64,000 nucleotides of DNA from Azospirillum sp. (GCA_016124535.1 WGNK01000020.1:265830-329829); one strand, 5' to 3'; positions 43,453 to 53,301 are shown, counted from the stretch's first letter. Notes: generated by a model not told the origin, from the letters alone. A program made the numbers and translations.

Positions 43453-46029
43453 ATGGCACGGTACAATTCCAAGGAAGCCGAGACCAAATGGCAGGCCCTG
43501 TGGCGGGACCGCGGCTGTTTTTCGGCGACCGAAAGCAGCGATCGACCAAAATACTATGTGCTGGAAATGTTCCCCTATCCGTCGGGGCGCCTGCACATCG
43601 GCCACGTCCGCAACTACACCATCGGTGACGTGGTGGCGCGCTATAAGCGCGCACGCGGCTTCAATGTCCTCCATCCCATGGGCTGGGATGCCTTTGGGCT
43701 GCCAGCGGAAAACGCCGCGATCGCCAATCGGATTCATCCGGCGACCTGGACTTTTGAAAACATCGACGTGATGCGCGGCCAGCTCCAGATGATGGGGTTG
43801 GCCTATGACTGGGATCGCGAGATCGCCACCTGCTCGCCGGACTACTATCGGCATGAGCAGAAGATGTTTCTTGATTTCCTGGCGGCGGGGCTTGCCTACC
43901 GCAAGGAGTCGTGGGTCAACTGGGATCCGGTCGAAAACACTGTGCTGGCCAACGAGCAGGTGATCGAAGGCCGGGGCTGGCGCTCCGGGGCGCTGGTTGA
44001 AAAGCGCAAGTTGTCCCAATGGTTTCTGCGCATTACTGCCTATGCAGAGGACTTGCTGGGCGCTTTGCCCGGCCTGGAGCGATGGCCCGATAAGGTTCGC
44101 CTGATGCAGGAGAACTGGATCGGCAAATCGACCGGTGCCCGGCTGCGTTTTGCGGTGGACGACCCTGAGCGGGCGGGGACCCCCGAAATTGAGGTGTTCA
44201 CCACCCGTCAGGATACTCTGTTCGGTGCGTCGTTTCTGGCGATTTCGCCCAATCACCCGGTGGCGGCGCGGCTGGCCGAGGCCAATCCCGAACTGGCGCA
44301 GTTCATCGCCGAGTGCAACCGGGTCGGGACCAGCGAGGCGGCGATCGAGACTGCGGAGAAGCGCGGTTTCGCTACCGGTCTGAAGGCGCGCCACCCCTTT
44401 ATCGAGGGGCTGCTGCTGCCGGTCTGCGTCGCTAATTTCGTGCTCATGGAGTACGGCACCGGGGCCATTTTCGGCTGCCCGGCCCACGACCAGCGCGACC
44501 TCGATTTCGCCCGCAAGTACCAGTTGCCGGTCCTGCCGGTGGTGATCCCCGACGGGATCGATCCGGCGGCGTTCACGATCGGCGACGAGGCTTATACCGG
44601 ACCCGGCGTTCTGCGCAATTCCGGCTTCCTCGATGGTCTGGAGGTCGAGGCGGCAAAACAGGCCGCCGGCCTGCGGCTGGAGGCGATGGCGGTGGGCGAG
44701 CGCACCACGGTCTACCGCCTGCGCGACTGGGGGGTTTCGCGCCAGCGCTACTGGGGCTGTCCGATTCCGGTGGTCCATTGCGACAGCTGCGGCGTGGTCC
44801 CGGTGCCGGAGGCGGAATTGCCGGTGGCGCTGCCGCTTGATGTCACGTTCGACCGGCCGGGCAATCCGCTGGAGCATCATCCGACCTGGAAGCATGTCAA
44901 CTGCCCGGCCTGCGGCCGTCCGGCCCGGCGGGAGACCGACACCTTCGATACCTTCTTCGAGTCCTCCTGGTACTTTGCGCGGTTCGCCTCGCCCCACGAG
45001 ACCGGGCGCGGCTTTTCCGCCGAGGCCGCCCGCTATTGGCTGCCGGTTGACCAGTATATCGGCGGCGTCGAACACGCGGTCCTGCACCTGCTCTATTCGC
45101 GCTTTTTCACCCGTGCTCTGAAAGGGTGCGGTTATCTAGATGTCGAAGAGCCGTTCGCCGGGCTGATGACCCAGGGCATGGTGACCCATGCCACCTATCG
45201 CGCCGAGGATGGCAGCTGGCTCTACCCGGAGGAAATCGAATCGCGCGACGGCCGGATTGTCCGCGCGGCTGACGGCAGTCCGGTCGCGGTCGGTCGCCTG
45301 GAAAAGATGAGCAAATCGCGCAAGAACGTGGTTGGTCTGGAAGTCGTGGTCGATGCCTATGGCGCCGATACTGCGCGCCTGCTGCTGCTGTCCGACAGCC
45401 CGCCCGATCGCGATCTGGAATGGTCGGAGGCCGGCATCGATGGCGCCTGGCGCTATCTCAACCGGTTATGGCGCCTGGTGGTCGAGCCGCCAGTCCCGTT
45501 GCCTGCGGCAGGGTCGGCCGCCCCGGAGCGCTTCGGCGAAAGCGCCACGGCGGTGCGGCGGGCGATCCACAAGACGATTGCCGCGACCACCGACGATCTG
45601 GAAAAATTCCACTTCAACAAGGCGGTTGCCCGGTTGCGGGAGCTGACCAACTCGCTGGCCGAACTGGATGGCGGCGGCGCCGGCGACGCCTGGGTGCTGC
45701 GGGAGGGCTGCGAGGCGCTGGTTCGCCTGGTCGGCCCGGTGATGCCTCATCTCGCCGAAGAGCTGTGGCAGGCGCTCGGCCACGAGTCTCTGCTGGTTGA
45801 TACCGCTTGGCCCGAAGCCGACCCGGCTCTGACCGCCGATGACACGGTGACCGTGGCGGTTCAGGTCAACGGCAAACTGCGCGCGACTCTGCCCTTGGCC
45901 CGCGATGCCGAAGCCGGGGTTGCCGAGGCGGCGGCGATGGCCGATCCGGCGGTGATCAGAGCGCTTGACGGCAAGGCGGTCCGGCGCATCATTGTGGTGC
46001 CTAATCGGATCATCAACGTAGTCGTCTGA
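43453..46029 (+). CDS. leuS: Leucine--tRNA ligase
   Basis: An 858-residue class I synthetase with the HIGH motif at 48-51 ([13 protein letters not shown]), the CP1 editing domain in the middle ([20 protein letters not shown]), KMSKS at 618-622, and the C-terminal extension [14 protein letters not shown]. It charges tRNA-Leu in the cytosol and clears mischarged tRNA with the editing site. Length is normal. It follows the DUF3576 gene closely and lptE starts 23 bases after it. Confidence 0.98.
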   Translation: MARYNSKEAETKWQALWRDRGCFSATESSDRPKYYVLEMFPYPSGRLHIGHVRNYTIGDVVARYKRARGFNVLHPMGWDAFGLPAENAAIANRIHPATWTFENIDVMRGQLQMMGLAYDWDREIATCSPDYYRHEQKMFLDFLAAGLAYRKESWVNWDPVENTVLANEQVIEGRGWRSGALVEKRKLSQWFLRITAYAEDLLGALPGLERWPDKVRLMQENWIGKSTGARLRFAVDDPERAGTPEIEVFTTRQDTLFGASFLAISPNHPVAARLAEANPELAQFIAECNRVGTSEAAIETAEKRGFATGLKARHPFIEGLLLPVCVANFVLMEYGTGAIFGCPAHDQRDLDFARKYQLPVLPVVIPDGIDPAAFTIGDEAYTGPGVLRNSGFLDGLEVEAAKQAAGLRLEAMAVGERTTVYRLRDWGVSRQRYWGCPIPVVHCDSCGVVPVPEAELPVALPLDVTFDRPGNPLEHHPTWKHVNCPACGRPARRETDTFDTFFESSWYFARFASPHETGRGFSAEAARYWLPVDQYIGGVEHAVLHLLYSRFFTRALKGCGYLDVEEPFAGLMTQGMVTHATYRAEDGSWLYPEEIESRDGRIVRAADGSPVAVGRLEKMSKSRKNVVGLEVVVDAYGADTARLLLLSDSPPDRDLEWSEAGIDGAWRYLNRLWRLVVEPPVPLPAAGSAAPERFGESATAVRRAIHKTIAATTDDLEKFHFNKAVARLRELTNSLAELDGGGAGDAWVLREGCEALVRLVGPVMPHLAEELWQALGHESLLVDTAWPEADPALTADDTVTVAVQVNGKLRATLPLARDAEAGVAEAAAMADPAVIRALDGKAVRRIIVVPNRIINVVV

Positions 46030-46052
46030 ACGCGCCAGCGACGAGAGGGAAC

Positions 46053-46604
46053 ATGACGGCAGCCAGGGACTGCGCTGTGGCCTCGCCCGGAGCGAAACGG
46101 CGGGGCCGGGTCGTGCCGATCGCGGTGGTGGTCGGGCTCGGCCTGTTGCTCGGCGCCTGCGGCTTCCGGCCGCTTTACGGCAGCCGGGGTGCGACGGCGG
46201 ACAATTCGGAAAAGCTGGCGCAGGTCGAAATCGGCGTGATCGACGACCGCCGGGGTCAGCAATTGCGCAACCTGCTGATCGATCGCTTCTATGGCAGTAC
46301 CCGCCCGACGCGGCCGGCCTATCGCCTTGAAACCGTCTTGCGGCTGGAAAAGGGCGGCGTCGGTCTGCAGAAGGATGCGACCACTACCCGGTACAAGATG
46401 ACGGTTTCGGCCAACTACCAGATGACCGACCTCACGACGCAGCAGGTCGTCTTCCGCTCGGCCAGCGAATCGGTGGTCAATTATAACGTGCTTCAGGCCC
46501 AGTTCGCGACCTTCGCCACCGAACAGGACGCGATCGACCGCGGCCTGGAGCAGCTGGGCGACGAAATCACCACCCGCGTCGCCCTGTTCCTCGATCGCTC
46601 CTGA
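46053..46604 (+). CDS. lptE: LPS-assembly lipoprotein LptE
   Basis: A 183-residue lipoprotein: signal ending LLGACGFRPLYG (Cys36), then GVIDDRRGQQLRNLLIDRFY and TRYKMTVSANYQMTDL, matching alphaproteobacterial LptE. It plugs the LptD barrel and helps insert lipopolysaccharide in the outer membrane. The n-region before the hydrophobic stretch is longer than usual (about 20 residues), so the true start might be internal. leuS-lptE-holA is a conserved order. Confidence 0.9.
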   Translation: MTAARDCAVASPGAKRRGRVVPIAVVVGLGLLLGACGFRPLYGSRGATADNSEKLAQVEIGVIDDRRGQQLRNLLIDRFYGSTRPTRPAYRLETVLRLEKGGVGLQKDATTTRYKMTVSANYQMTDLTTQQVVFRSASESVVNYNVLQAQFATFATEQDAIDRGLEQLGDEITTRVALFLDRS

Positions 46605-46625
46605 GCCTCGGGGCAGGGGGGGCCG

Positions 46626-47666
46626 GTGAAGCTGCAGCCCCGGGCGATTGAGTCGTTCCTGCGCAAGCCCGACCCGCGGGTGCGGGCGATTCTGGTGTTC
46701 GGCGGCGATGTCGGCTTGGTCCGGGAGCGTGCCGAGCGACTGGGCCGCGGGGTTTGCCAGGATTTGGCGGACCCGTTTCGGGTGGCCGAACTGACCCCGG
46801 AGAACCTCTCGGCGGATCCGGCCCGGCTCTATGACGAGGCGGCGGCGCTGGCCTTGACCGGCGGGCGGCGGTTGATTCGCGTGCGCGACGGCGGCGACGG
46901 CATGGCCGGGGTCTTCGAACGGTTCTGCCGCGAGCCGCCGCCGGGCGACGCCCTGGTGGTGGTGGAGGGGGGAGACCTCCCCAGCCGGTCGCGGCTGCGG
47001 CTGGTTTTCGAGGCGGCCGAATGTGCTGCGGCGCTGCCATGCTATACCGAAGGCGAGGACGGCCTCGGCCCGATCGTGGTGGGTCTGGCCGAGGCCCAGG
47101 GGCTTAATCTTGACGTCGATGCCCAGGCCTATCTGGCTGCCAATTTGGTTGGCGACCGGCAGGTCGCCCACCGCGAAATCGAGAAGTTGGCGCTTTATAT
47201 GGGCAGCACCCGACGGGTCACGCTCGAGGATGTCGAGGCTTGCATTGGCGACAGCTCGGCGCTGGCGACCGACGACCCGGTCTGGGCTGCGGCCAGCGGC
47301 GATCCCGCGGCGCTCGATCGTGCCCTCGGACGCTTGTTCGGCGAGGGGGTGGCCGCGGTGGCGATCCTGCGGGCCGCCCAGCGGCACTTCCAGCGTCTTC
47401 ACCTTGCCGCAGCCGCGGTGGCCGGCGGCGCTTCACCTGAGTCTGCGGTGGCAGCGCTCAAGCCGCCGATCTTCTACAAGCGGCGCGGCGATTTTGCGGC
47501 GCAGCTGCGGCTGTGGACCGCGGCCGAGCTGGATCCGGCGCTGGAGCGGCTGACCCAGGCCGAGGCCGATTGCAAGCGCACCGGCATGCCGGATCAGACG
47601 GTATGCGGTCGGGTGCTGATTCAACTTGCCGCCTTTGCCGCCGGGCGCCGTCGCAGGCGGTCTTAG
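46626..47666 (+). CDS. holA: DNA polymerase III subunit delta
   Basis: A 346-residue clamp-loader subunit starting at GTG, 21 bases after lptE. Family landmarks are the opening LQPRAIESFLRKPDPRVRAILVFGGDVGLVRERA and the central WxxxSG..-like DDPVWAAASGD with ERxLxRLF-type helices. The C-terminus has FYKRRGDFAAQLRLW. The delta subunit opens the sliding clamp. In many alphaproteobacteria parB follows holA; here it does not. Confidence 0.93.
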   Translation: MKLQPRAIESFLRKPDPRVRAILVFGGDVGLVRERAERLGRGVCQDLADPFRVAELTPENLSADPARLYDEAAALALTGGRRLIRVRDGGDGMAGVFERFCREPPPGDALVVVEGGDLPSRSRLRLVFEAAECAAALPCYTEGEDGLGPIVVGLAEAQGLNLDVDAQAYLAANLVGDRQVAHREIEKLALYMGSTRRVTLEDVEACIGDSSALATDDPVWAAASGDPAALDRALGRLFGEGVAAVAILRAAQRHFQRLHLAAAAVAGGASPESAVAALKPPIFYKRRGDFAAQLRLWTAAELDPALERLTQAEADCKRTGMPDQTVCGRVLIQLAAFAAGRRRRRS

Positions 47667-48028
47667 GCAGTGGTCGCCGTCGGCAGCAACCGGGTAATCG
47701 CCGCCGAGGGCGGAGACCCTTCCCGGCCATTGCCGAGGGCGGGCCTGGCGGCCAACGGCGCGCAGGCAAACGTCCGTGGGTCTGCCCCCGGCTTGGGGTC
47801 CCAGTTCAGTTGGTGCGCTGCTGAGCCCGGTACATCGCCTCCGGGCAGGGGTCGCCCGCCCGGCGCCGGTCGGGCGGCCCGCCGTCGCCCCCGCCCTCGA
47901 CTCGGTGACCACCCGGCGGTGAGACGATCGCCTTGGCAAGGCGCGCGCCGAGTGTGTCCGCAGGGTTGCCACCTTGCCTCGCCCGGGCTCGGGGGCGCCG
48001 CCGTGGCGGCTTCGCGGCGGCGGTGAGG
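47667..48028. other. Gene-poor gap of about 360 bases after holA
   Basis: Lies between the convergent holA and pterin dehydratase genes. Open frames here are arginine/proline-rich and look like shadows of GC-rich DNA. A minus-strand stretch ending PEAMYRAQQRTN has no credible start. I see no clear terminator, although the region is rich in GC inverted repeats. Confidence 0.45.
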
Positions 48029-48388
48029 TCAGCCGCCGAACCCCAGGACGGCGGCAAAATTATCGACCTTAGCCGCCATGATGAAATCGTTCTCGTGCAG
48101 CCCTTTGATCTTGTGGGTCCAGAACGAGATTTCGCAATAGCCCCAGCCGTAGCGGATTTCCGGGTGATGACCCTCTGCCTCGCACAGGGTACCGACCATC
48201 GCGGCAAAGGTCTGGGCTTCGATGAAATTGGCAAATTTGAAGGTGCGGTCAATGCGGTCACCGGCTTCGGTCAGCGACCAGTCATCGGAAACCTGGGCCA
48301 GGTATCGTTTGGCCTCGGCACGCTCCAGCGGCGGAATGCCGCCGCGGCACGGTTCGCACTGCTTGCCGATCAGTCCTTCAGCGGCCAT
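48029..48388 (-). CDS. Pterin-4a-carbinolamine dehydratase
   Basis: About 119 residues from the ATG at 48388 (GGAG seven bases upstream). The family signature EAEGHHPEIRYGWGYCEISFWTHKIKGL-type block is visible, with the His pair in GHHPEI and the later His in THKIKGLHENDF. The N-terminal extension with CEPCRGGIPPL is common in bacterial members. It dehydrates the 4a-hydroxy intermediate of tetrahydrobiopterin to recycle the cofactor; bacterial homologues can also serve as transcription coactivators. No aromatic amino acid hydroxylase gene is seen nearby. Confidence 0.92.
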   Translation of the reverse strand: MAAEGLIGKQCEPCRGGIPPLERAEAKRYLAQVSDDWSLTEAGDRIDRTFKFANFIEAQTFAAMVGTLCEAEGHHPEIRYGWGYCEISFWTHKIKGLHENDFIMAAKVDNFAAVLGFGG

Positions 48389-48519
48389 GATGATCTCCCA
48401 CGAATGCGGGCCGCGGAGCCAGGGGCTCGAGCCCAGATGAAACAACGCTTTGCCGAACCGGCCAAGCCCAATTGAAGTTGCCGATAGTGCCACTCTCCGC
48501 TGCCGCCGCCAACCGCCCA

Positions 48520-49131
48520 ATGATCGATGATCTGCCCTGGGTCGACTACCAACGTCCAAAACGCGAGACGGCGGGACGACTGCTCGCCCTGGTCGGCGAA
48601 GCGCCCGGAAGCGAGGAGGTCCGCCAGGGCTTCCCGTTTGCCGGCCGCAGCGGCCGGCTGCTCGACCGCACCCTGGTCGCGGCCGGAATCGACCGCGACG
48701 CCTGTCTGGTCGCCAATGTGTTCCGCCTGCAGCCGCCGGGCAATAAGGTCGGCCACTTCTTTGCCTCCCGCACCAGGGCGCGCCGTGATGGGCTGGAGCT
48801 TGCCGAACGGCTGGGGCGCTTCGGCGGCTCGGACCTGTGCCTGGCTCGCTATGCCGGCGAGATCGACGCGCTGAGCCGGATTTTGAATGACCTGCGGCCG
48901 GCGGTGATCGTCGCCCTTGGGCGAACCCCGCTATGGGCCTTGACCGGACAGGCGGGCATTCTGCAGTGCCGGGGTGAAATTCTGGAGTGCCGCCTGGTCG
49001 CCGGAGCGGAGGTCGTACCGACCTTCCACCCCAGCTACCTTTTGCGCGGCCGGCATGAGGCCGAAGGAATTTTTCTGGGGGACCTGACCTTGGCGGCACG
49101 CCGTCTCAGCGAAGCGGCGCGCCGGGCCTGA
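48520..49131 (+). CDS. Uracil-DNA glycosylase superfamily protein without visible Fe-S cysteines
   Basis: About 203 residues if started at the ATG at 48520. GTG 48487 or TTG 48472 in the same frame are possible and none has a good ribosome-binding site. The superfamily motifs are LVGEAPGSEE (usual water-activating region GEAPG) with GFPFAGRSGRLLDRTL following, and FHPSYLLRG at the end. Family 4 and 5 enzymes carry four cysteines for an iron-sulfur cluster; the CxxC near the N-terminus is missing here. It may excise uracil or another damaged base, or be a divergent UdgX-like or UDG-like protein. It converges on atpF. Confidence 0.75.
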   Translation: MIDDLPWVDYQRPKRETAGRLLALVGEAPGSEEVRQGFPFAGRSGRLLDRTLVAAGIDRDACLVANVFRLQPPGNKVGHFFASRTRARRDGLELAERLGRFGGSDLCLARYAGEIDALSRILNDLRPAVIVALGRTPLWALTGQAGILQCRGEILECRLVAGAEVVPTFHPSYLLRGRHEAEGIFLGDLTLAARRLSEAARRA

Positions 49132-49167
49132 GAACAGGCGAAGGCGGCGCGCCACTATCGAACTCAG

Positions 49168-49650
49168 CTAGTTGAGGTGCTTCGGCAGATCGGCGATCGC
49201 CCGGTCAACCAACGGGTCTTCCGCGCCGCCGGACACCCGGGCGCCGAGCAGACGCTGGGTTGCGGTGATTGCGATGTCCACGGCATTGTTGCGGATATCA
49301 GCCAGGGCCGCGCTTTCGGCCTGGGAAATCCGCTCCACCGCCTGGGCCTCGCGGCGCTTGATCGTGGCGTGGAGATCCGCCGCCGCTTTTTCGCGAATGC
49401 GCTCGGCGTATTCCTTAGCGTGGGCGATCACATTCTCGGCCTCGGCGACCGATTCGATCTGACGGCGCTGGCAATCGGAGAGGAGGGCCTGGGCGTCTTC
49501 CCGCAGGCGCTGGGCATTGCTGAGGTCGTCGCGAATGTTCTGCGCCCGCTTATCGAGTAGCCCGAGCAGCAGGGTCGACACCTTCTTGTAGGCCAGGCCG
49601 ACGAAGACGAAGAAAGAAATCGCAACCCAGAACGTGGCATCCTGCAGCAT
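49168..49650 (-). CDS. atpF: F0 ATP synthase subunit b
   Basis: A 160-residue protein: one N-terminal membrane helix (ATFWVAISFFVFVGLAYKKV) and a long charged coiled-coil (RAQNIRDDLSNAQRLREDAQ onward). The b and b' subunits form the peripheral stalk that holds F1 still. It starts one base inside the end of the b' gene. F1 genes (atpHAGDC) are not in the window, as is usual in alphaproteobacteria. Confidence 0.95.
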   Translation of the reverse strand: MLQDATFWVAISFFVFVGLAYKKVSTLLLGLLDKRAQNIRDDLSNAQRLREDAQALLSDCQRRQIESVAEAENVIAHAKEYAERIREKAAADLHATIKRREAQAVERISQAESAALADIRNNAVDIAITATQRLLGARVSGGAEDPLVDRAIADLPKHLN

Positions 49651-50294
49651 CAGGCGCGCTCCTCAATGACCTGGGCGACCGTGGCGGCCACTTCGGCCGA
49701 GTCGACCGTCGTGTCCAGCAGTCGCGACAGGACCTCCTGTGCGACGCCGGTGGCGACCGAATGCATCTCGGTCAGCACCCCTTGCCGCGCAGCCTGAATC
49801 GACAACTCGGCGTCCTTGATCTGGGTGGTGATTTCCACTTCGAGTTCGGCCAGGGTGGTGGCCGTCGAATGGTGGACCTCTTCGGTGGTGCGGTGGAGCA
49901 CGGCCTGAGCCTTCGCGCGTGCCTCGGCGAGGCCTTCTTCGACCTTCGCCGCGATCAAGGCCGATTCATTCTTGAGCTCTTCTGCGCGCGACAGGTCGTA
50001 GGCGATCTTGCCGTCGCGGGTTTCCAAAACCTCGGCGACCGGCGGCAGCGCCACTTCCGACATCAGAAAATAGAGCAGGACGAAGGAAATCGCCAGCCAG
50101 GTCAACTGGGGCGGAAAGGACGCGGGTTTGAGCTGGGGCAATCCGCCGCCGCCACCATGGGCCGCTTCGTGGGCGGCAGCATGGGCCGCTTCCTCGGCGA
50201 GGGCGACCCCATGGCTGACCAGCAGCGCCACAACGGACAGGGCGACGGCTGCGAAAAGCCAATGCCGCCAAGTTCGGGTCTTCAGATTCGGCAT
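49650..50294 (-). CDS. atpG: F0 ATP synthase subunit b'
   Basis: A 214-residue protein: N-terminal hydrophobic stretch (LFAAVALSVVALLVSHGVAL) that looks like a signal or first helix, then a His/Ala-rich linker, the membrane helix LTWLAISFVLLYFLMSEVAL and a long coiled coil. The b' subunit forms a heterodimeric peripheral stalk with b in alphaproteobacteria. The extra His/Ala-rich segment (AAHAAAHEAAHGGGGG) before the helix is unusually long. Confidence 0.93.
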   Translation of the reverse strand: MPNLKTRTWRHWLFAAVALSVVALLVSHGVALAEEAAHAAAHEAAHGGGGGLPQLKPASFPPQLTWLAISFVLLYFLMSEVALPPVAEVLETRDGKIAYDLSRAEELKNESALIAAKVEEGLAEARAKAQAVLHRTTEEVHHSTATTLAELEVEITTQIKDAELSIQAARQGVLTEMHSVATGVAQEVLSRLLDTTVDSAEVAATVAQVIEERA

Positions 50295-50372
50295 TCGTTG
50301 ACCCCTGAATAAAGCCGCGGCGCCGACCCGGAGGGACGGCGTCGCGGACCCTGATGCGTCAAGCGTTCTAAC

Positions 50373-50597
50373 TCAGATGAACAGGATCAACAGGCCGACC
50401 AGCAGCGCGAACAGCGCAATTGCTTCAGTCAGGGCGATACCGAGAATGGCCATCGGGAACACTTTGTCGCCAGCGGCCGGATTGCGGGCCACCGCAGTAA
50501 CCAAGTTGGCGACGACGATACCGATACCAAGACCGACGCCGGCGAGGGGCAATGCGGCCAGCGCAGCGGCAAGATATTTGGCGGATTGCGGATCCAT
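50373..50597 (-). CDS. atpE: F0 ATP synthase subunit c, copy 1 (in the operon)
   Basis: 74 residues forming a helical hairpin: GVGLGIGIVVANLVTAVARNP in the first helix and polar loop, and ILGIALTEAIALFALL with the ion-binding Glu58 in the second. The ring of c subunits carries protons through F0. Its first helix has GIGIVV rather than the GIGNIF of copies 2 and 3, so it is the most divergent of the three. It sits between atpB and the b' gene, the canonical place. Confidence 0.96.
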   Translation of the reverse strand: MDPQSAKYLAAALAALPLAGVGLGIGIVVANLVTAVARNPAAGDKVFPMAILGIALTEAIALFALLVGLLILFI

Positions 50598-50686
50598 TAT
50601 TTAAGTCCCCTGTTGGATTTCTGATTGGCAGGTTGGTTTGATTGGCAGGTTTGGTTGATTTGGGCAACAGCCGGTCAGGCCACAGC

Positions 50687-51430
50687 TCAATGTAACTCTA
50701 TCGCATCGCGAAGGTAAATCGTGGTCAATAGAGTAAACACAAAGGCTTGAATGATCGCAACCAAAAACTCGAAAGCGACCAGCGCAACATTGATCATGAT
50801 CGGGAGGATACCGACGACATATCCGACGCCGCCAAGGCCTGCGCCCAGCATAATGACGAAGCTGGCAAACACCTTGAGCATGGTGTGGCCGGCCATCATA
50901 TTGGCGAAAAGTCGGACCGACAGGCTCACCGGACGCATGAAATAGGAAATGATTTCAAGCGGGATGATCAGCGGTGCCAGCAGCAGCGGCGCGCCATGGG
51001 GCATGAACAGCGAAAAGAAATGGAACCCATGTTTGACCAGCCCGACGATGGTGACCACCGTGATCACGGTTACGCCCATCGCGAAGGTAACAATGATGTG
51101 GCTGGTAAAGGTGAACGAATAGGGGACCATGCCCAGAAGATTGCCGAGCAGCAGAAACATGAACAAAGTAAAGACAAACGGAACAAACGGTCGGGCGTCG
51201 ATGCCGGCGTTGGTCCGGACCAGCTTGACGATGAACTCATAAAGCAGTTCGGCAACCGATTGCCAGCGGCCAGGCACCAGCGCCCGCTTGCGCATGCCGA
51301 AAACCATCAGGAAGACCGCGATGCCCACCGCAATCATCATGAACAGGGCGGAATTGGTGAATGAAACATTGCCGGTGCCAATGAAAATCGGAATGATCGG
51401 CACGATGTTGAATTGATGGAGCGGATCCAA
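50687..51430 (-). CDS. atpB: F0 ATP synthase subunit a
   Basis: About 247 residues if started at TTG 51430, where GAGGG lies about eight bases upstream and the protein begins MDPLHQFNIVPI, as in relatives; an ATG at 51484 adds unrelated residues. Helices and the conserved arginine region SLSVRLFANMMAGHTMLKVF are present, together with FEFLVAIIQAFVFTLLTTIYL. It forms the proton half-channels next to the c-ring. Length is as expected. Confidence 0.95.
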   Translation of the reverse strand: MDPLHQFNIVPIIPIFIGTGNVSFTNSALFMMIAVGIAVFLMVFGMRKRALVPGRWQSVAELLYEFIVKLVRTNAGIDARPFVPFVFTLFMFLLLGNLLGMVPYSFTFTSHIIVTFAMGVTVITVVTIVGLVKHGFHFFSLFMPHGAPLLLAPLIIPLEIISYFMRPVSLSVRLFANMMAGHTMLKVFASFVIMLGAGLGGVGYVVGILPIMINVALVAFEFLVAIIQAFVFTLLTTIYLRDAIELH

Positions 51431-51627
51431 GGTAGCCCTCTTGCGTTGCCTGGCGGAGGCTCCGGACGGTCCCGGAACCATCACATCATGAAACCACCCC
51501 GGCGGCGGTCATCGGCCGCGCCGAGACTCATACCATCTCGTTGCCCAAATACGCTTTGCCCGGCGCATTCTTCAAAACGGTCATAGCGTTAAACCAATCG
51601 GATATCAAATCCTCTCCCCAGTCGCTA

Positions 51628-51954
51628 TCACTCCTTCGGCGCGGCCGTGGAGGAGCCACCCAGGCTGCCGACAGTGCGGTAGACGTTGCGGAGAGCCGCG
51701 GCAGCACCAAAAAAAAACATAATAATCATGCCCAACGGGGCCGATCCCAAAACATGGTCGATCAATAACCCCAGGCCGACTCCAACCAACAACGCTGAAA
51801 CCATTTCGACGCCGATCCGAAAGGCAATCGCCAGTGCGCCGGTTGGCATCGAATAAAACTGATTGGTTCCCTTACGAACGTCTTCCCGTTTCTGTGCATC
51901 GCTGAGTCGCGACTCCAAATCGCCCAAAGTTGAGGAAAATTTGCCTTCGTCCAT
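51628..51954 (-). CDS. atpI: ATP synthase protein I (AtpI/AtpZ family)
   Basis: A 108-residue membrane protein: soluble N-terminus, then two helices (AFRIGVEMVSALLVGVGLGLL and LGMIIMFFFGAAAALRNVYR). It assists c-ring assembly and is the usual first gene of the F0 operon. A consensus promoter lies 52-80 bases upstream. Confidence 0.92.
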   Translation of the reverse strand: MDEGKFSSTLGDLESRLSDAQKREDVRKGTNQFYSMPTGALAIAFRIGVEMVSALLVGVGLGLLIDHVLGSAPLGMIIMFFFGAAAALRNVYRTVGSLGGSSTAAPKE

Positions 51955-52005
51955 CCTGGCGATGCTTTCCTCGTGGATTTCGTCCGGCTGCCCGAGCGTA
52001 TCGGT

Positions 52006-52034
52006 ACGATACGGTTCGGAAGCTAACCTGTCAA
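52006..52034 (-). promoter_or_regulatory. Sigma-70 promoter of the F0 operon
   Basis: On the minus strand TTGACA (52029-52034) is a perfect -35 box, followed by a 17-base spacer and TATCGT (52006-52011) as -10. Transcription would begin near 52000, about 45 bases before the atpI ATG. Confidence 0.75.
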
Positions 52035-52167
52035 GCAGTCATGCCGACGCCTCGGATTGGCGATTAACCAATTGTCGGGCAACGGTAATTTACTGGTATT
52101 ATCGGTCTTTGCCGCCGGCCTATGCAATCACCCGTATTTCTATTGACGCTGTTTGGTGGACGGTTGG

Positions 52168-52204
52168 TGAAAAGGGCCGCCTCCCGGTTTGGGATGCGGC
52201 CCTT
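52168..52204 (-). terminator. Intrinsic terminator after atpE copy 2
   Basis: AAGGGCCGC (52172-52180) and GCGGCCCTT (52196-52204) form a perfect 9-bp stem with a 15-base loop. On the minus strand a short T-run (TTTT) follows the stem. It lies 70-100 bases after the copy 2 stop codon, so copy 2 is probably transcribed alone and does not read into atpI. Confidence 0.8.
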
Positions 52205-52273
52205 AGTGGTACTGCGCGACTTTGGCGCCGGCCGGGCGTGAAACCAGTGCCCGGCGCAGAAAGCCGGCGGGTT

Positions 52274-52540
52274 TTAGGTGAACAGGATCATGAAGGCGAT
52301 CAGGAGGGCGAACAGGCCGACAGCCTCGGTCAGCGCGAAGCCGAGCATGGTCACCGGAAACAGCTTCTTTTCCATCGGCGGATTGCGGGCAACGGAGCTG
52401 ATGTAAGTGGCGAAGATGTTACCGATACCGGCGCCAACACCCGCCAATGCGATCACGGCCATGCCAGCGCCGATGTACTTCAGATTTTGTCCTATCAGAG
52501 TCAAACCCGCAGCAATTGCCTTTGCGGCGTCAACATCCAT
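52274..52540 (-). CDS. atpE: F0 ATP synthase subunit c, copy 2 (longer N-terminus)
   Basis: 88 residues. The two helices match c subunits ([40 protein letters not shown] with Glu72), but the N-terminal part is about 14 residues longer than copies 1 and 3. It reads [19 protein letters not shown] followed by [15 protein letters not shown], which looks like a partial duplication of the start of helix 1. Cotranscription with atpI is unlikely because a terminator separates them. Whether it enters the same c-ring, a separate ring, or has another role is unknown. Confidence 0.92.
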   Translation of the reverse strand: MDVDAAKAIAAGLTLIGQNLKYIGAGMAVIALAGVGAGIGNIFATYISSVARNPPMEKKLFPVTMLGFALTEAVGLFALLIAFMILFT

Positions 52541-53301
52541 GGGGGTAAGTCCTTGTTGTGGGGTACGTATAATTTGTCACCCCCGGTCGGGGGGAAAGGT
52601 CAAGACGGAAACCCGCCCGCGACCTCGGATCCCTGAAGGAGTCCGTGGACTTGGGACGGATCGACCTTGTCCGAACCCGGCACGCCCCGTTCCTCATGCT
52701 TGACGCCGAGTTCATGGCGAAGGGTGGGGACGGTGCCTGGCACTTGTGCGTCGCGAACAAACAACCTTCGGAGAAGCCAGTGGCATTAGCCGCATTGGCG
52801 TTCATCCGCCGCACCCCCTGCTTTGGCGCTTGCATCGTGCTTGGACCCTAAGGTCGTCACAATTCGACGCGCGCCATTTTTTTCGATTCCCCGAGATGTC
52901 AGTTCCGACCGATCGGCCCTCAGGACGATCAGCCGCCACCGCATTTCGTTGGTTCCGAGTTTTGGACAATTGGATGTCTCTTCGGCTCCGCTGTTGCTAT
53001 CAGCCACGCGGGACCGGGCGCACCATAGATCCTGGGCGCTGGGGCGTCAATATCAAAGGTAGGTAGAAACCACGATATCCCCGCAGGGCCTCCACTTCGG
53101 TGGCGCCCTGGCGAGGTGTCTCTGAGCCGGTCTTGAGGGGAGATGCTGCCGGTCCGGCGGGCAGCCACGCCGGCCCCCTGCCGCGTCGCTTCCGCCCGGT
53201 GTTATGCGATTGCTGCGTCTCCTATCCCGCGTCTCTGGCTAATTTGCATGCATTTGCCGACCCTTGGGCAGGCACAGACCTTCCCGTTCCGAGCGGGTCG
53301 C
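52541..53301. other. Gap of about 760 bases between atpE copies 2 and 3
   Basis: No supported gene: reading frames are short and show no family resemblance. A CCCCC/GGGGG stem lies at 52580-52593 upstream of copy 2, and AATTATACG-type sequence near 52566-52575 could be a -10 region for copy 2 without a clear -35. I see no clear terminator for copy 3, so its transcript may run into this region. Confidence 0.5.

Larger units (their letters stand above)
51955..52273. other. Region between atpE copy 2 and atpI
   Basis: About 320 bases with no gene. It holds the promoter of the atpI operon at its left side and the terminator after copy 2 of atpE at its right side. Together these separate the two transcripts. 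Confidence 0.7.

Noticed and set aside
47806..48261. Possible small gene after the pterin dehydratase on the minus strand, ending PEAMYRAQQRTN
   Set aside because: In its frame the only start lies inside the dehydratase gene and the composition is Gly/Pro/Arg-rich; not enough to call a gene.
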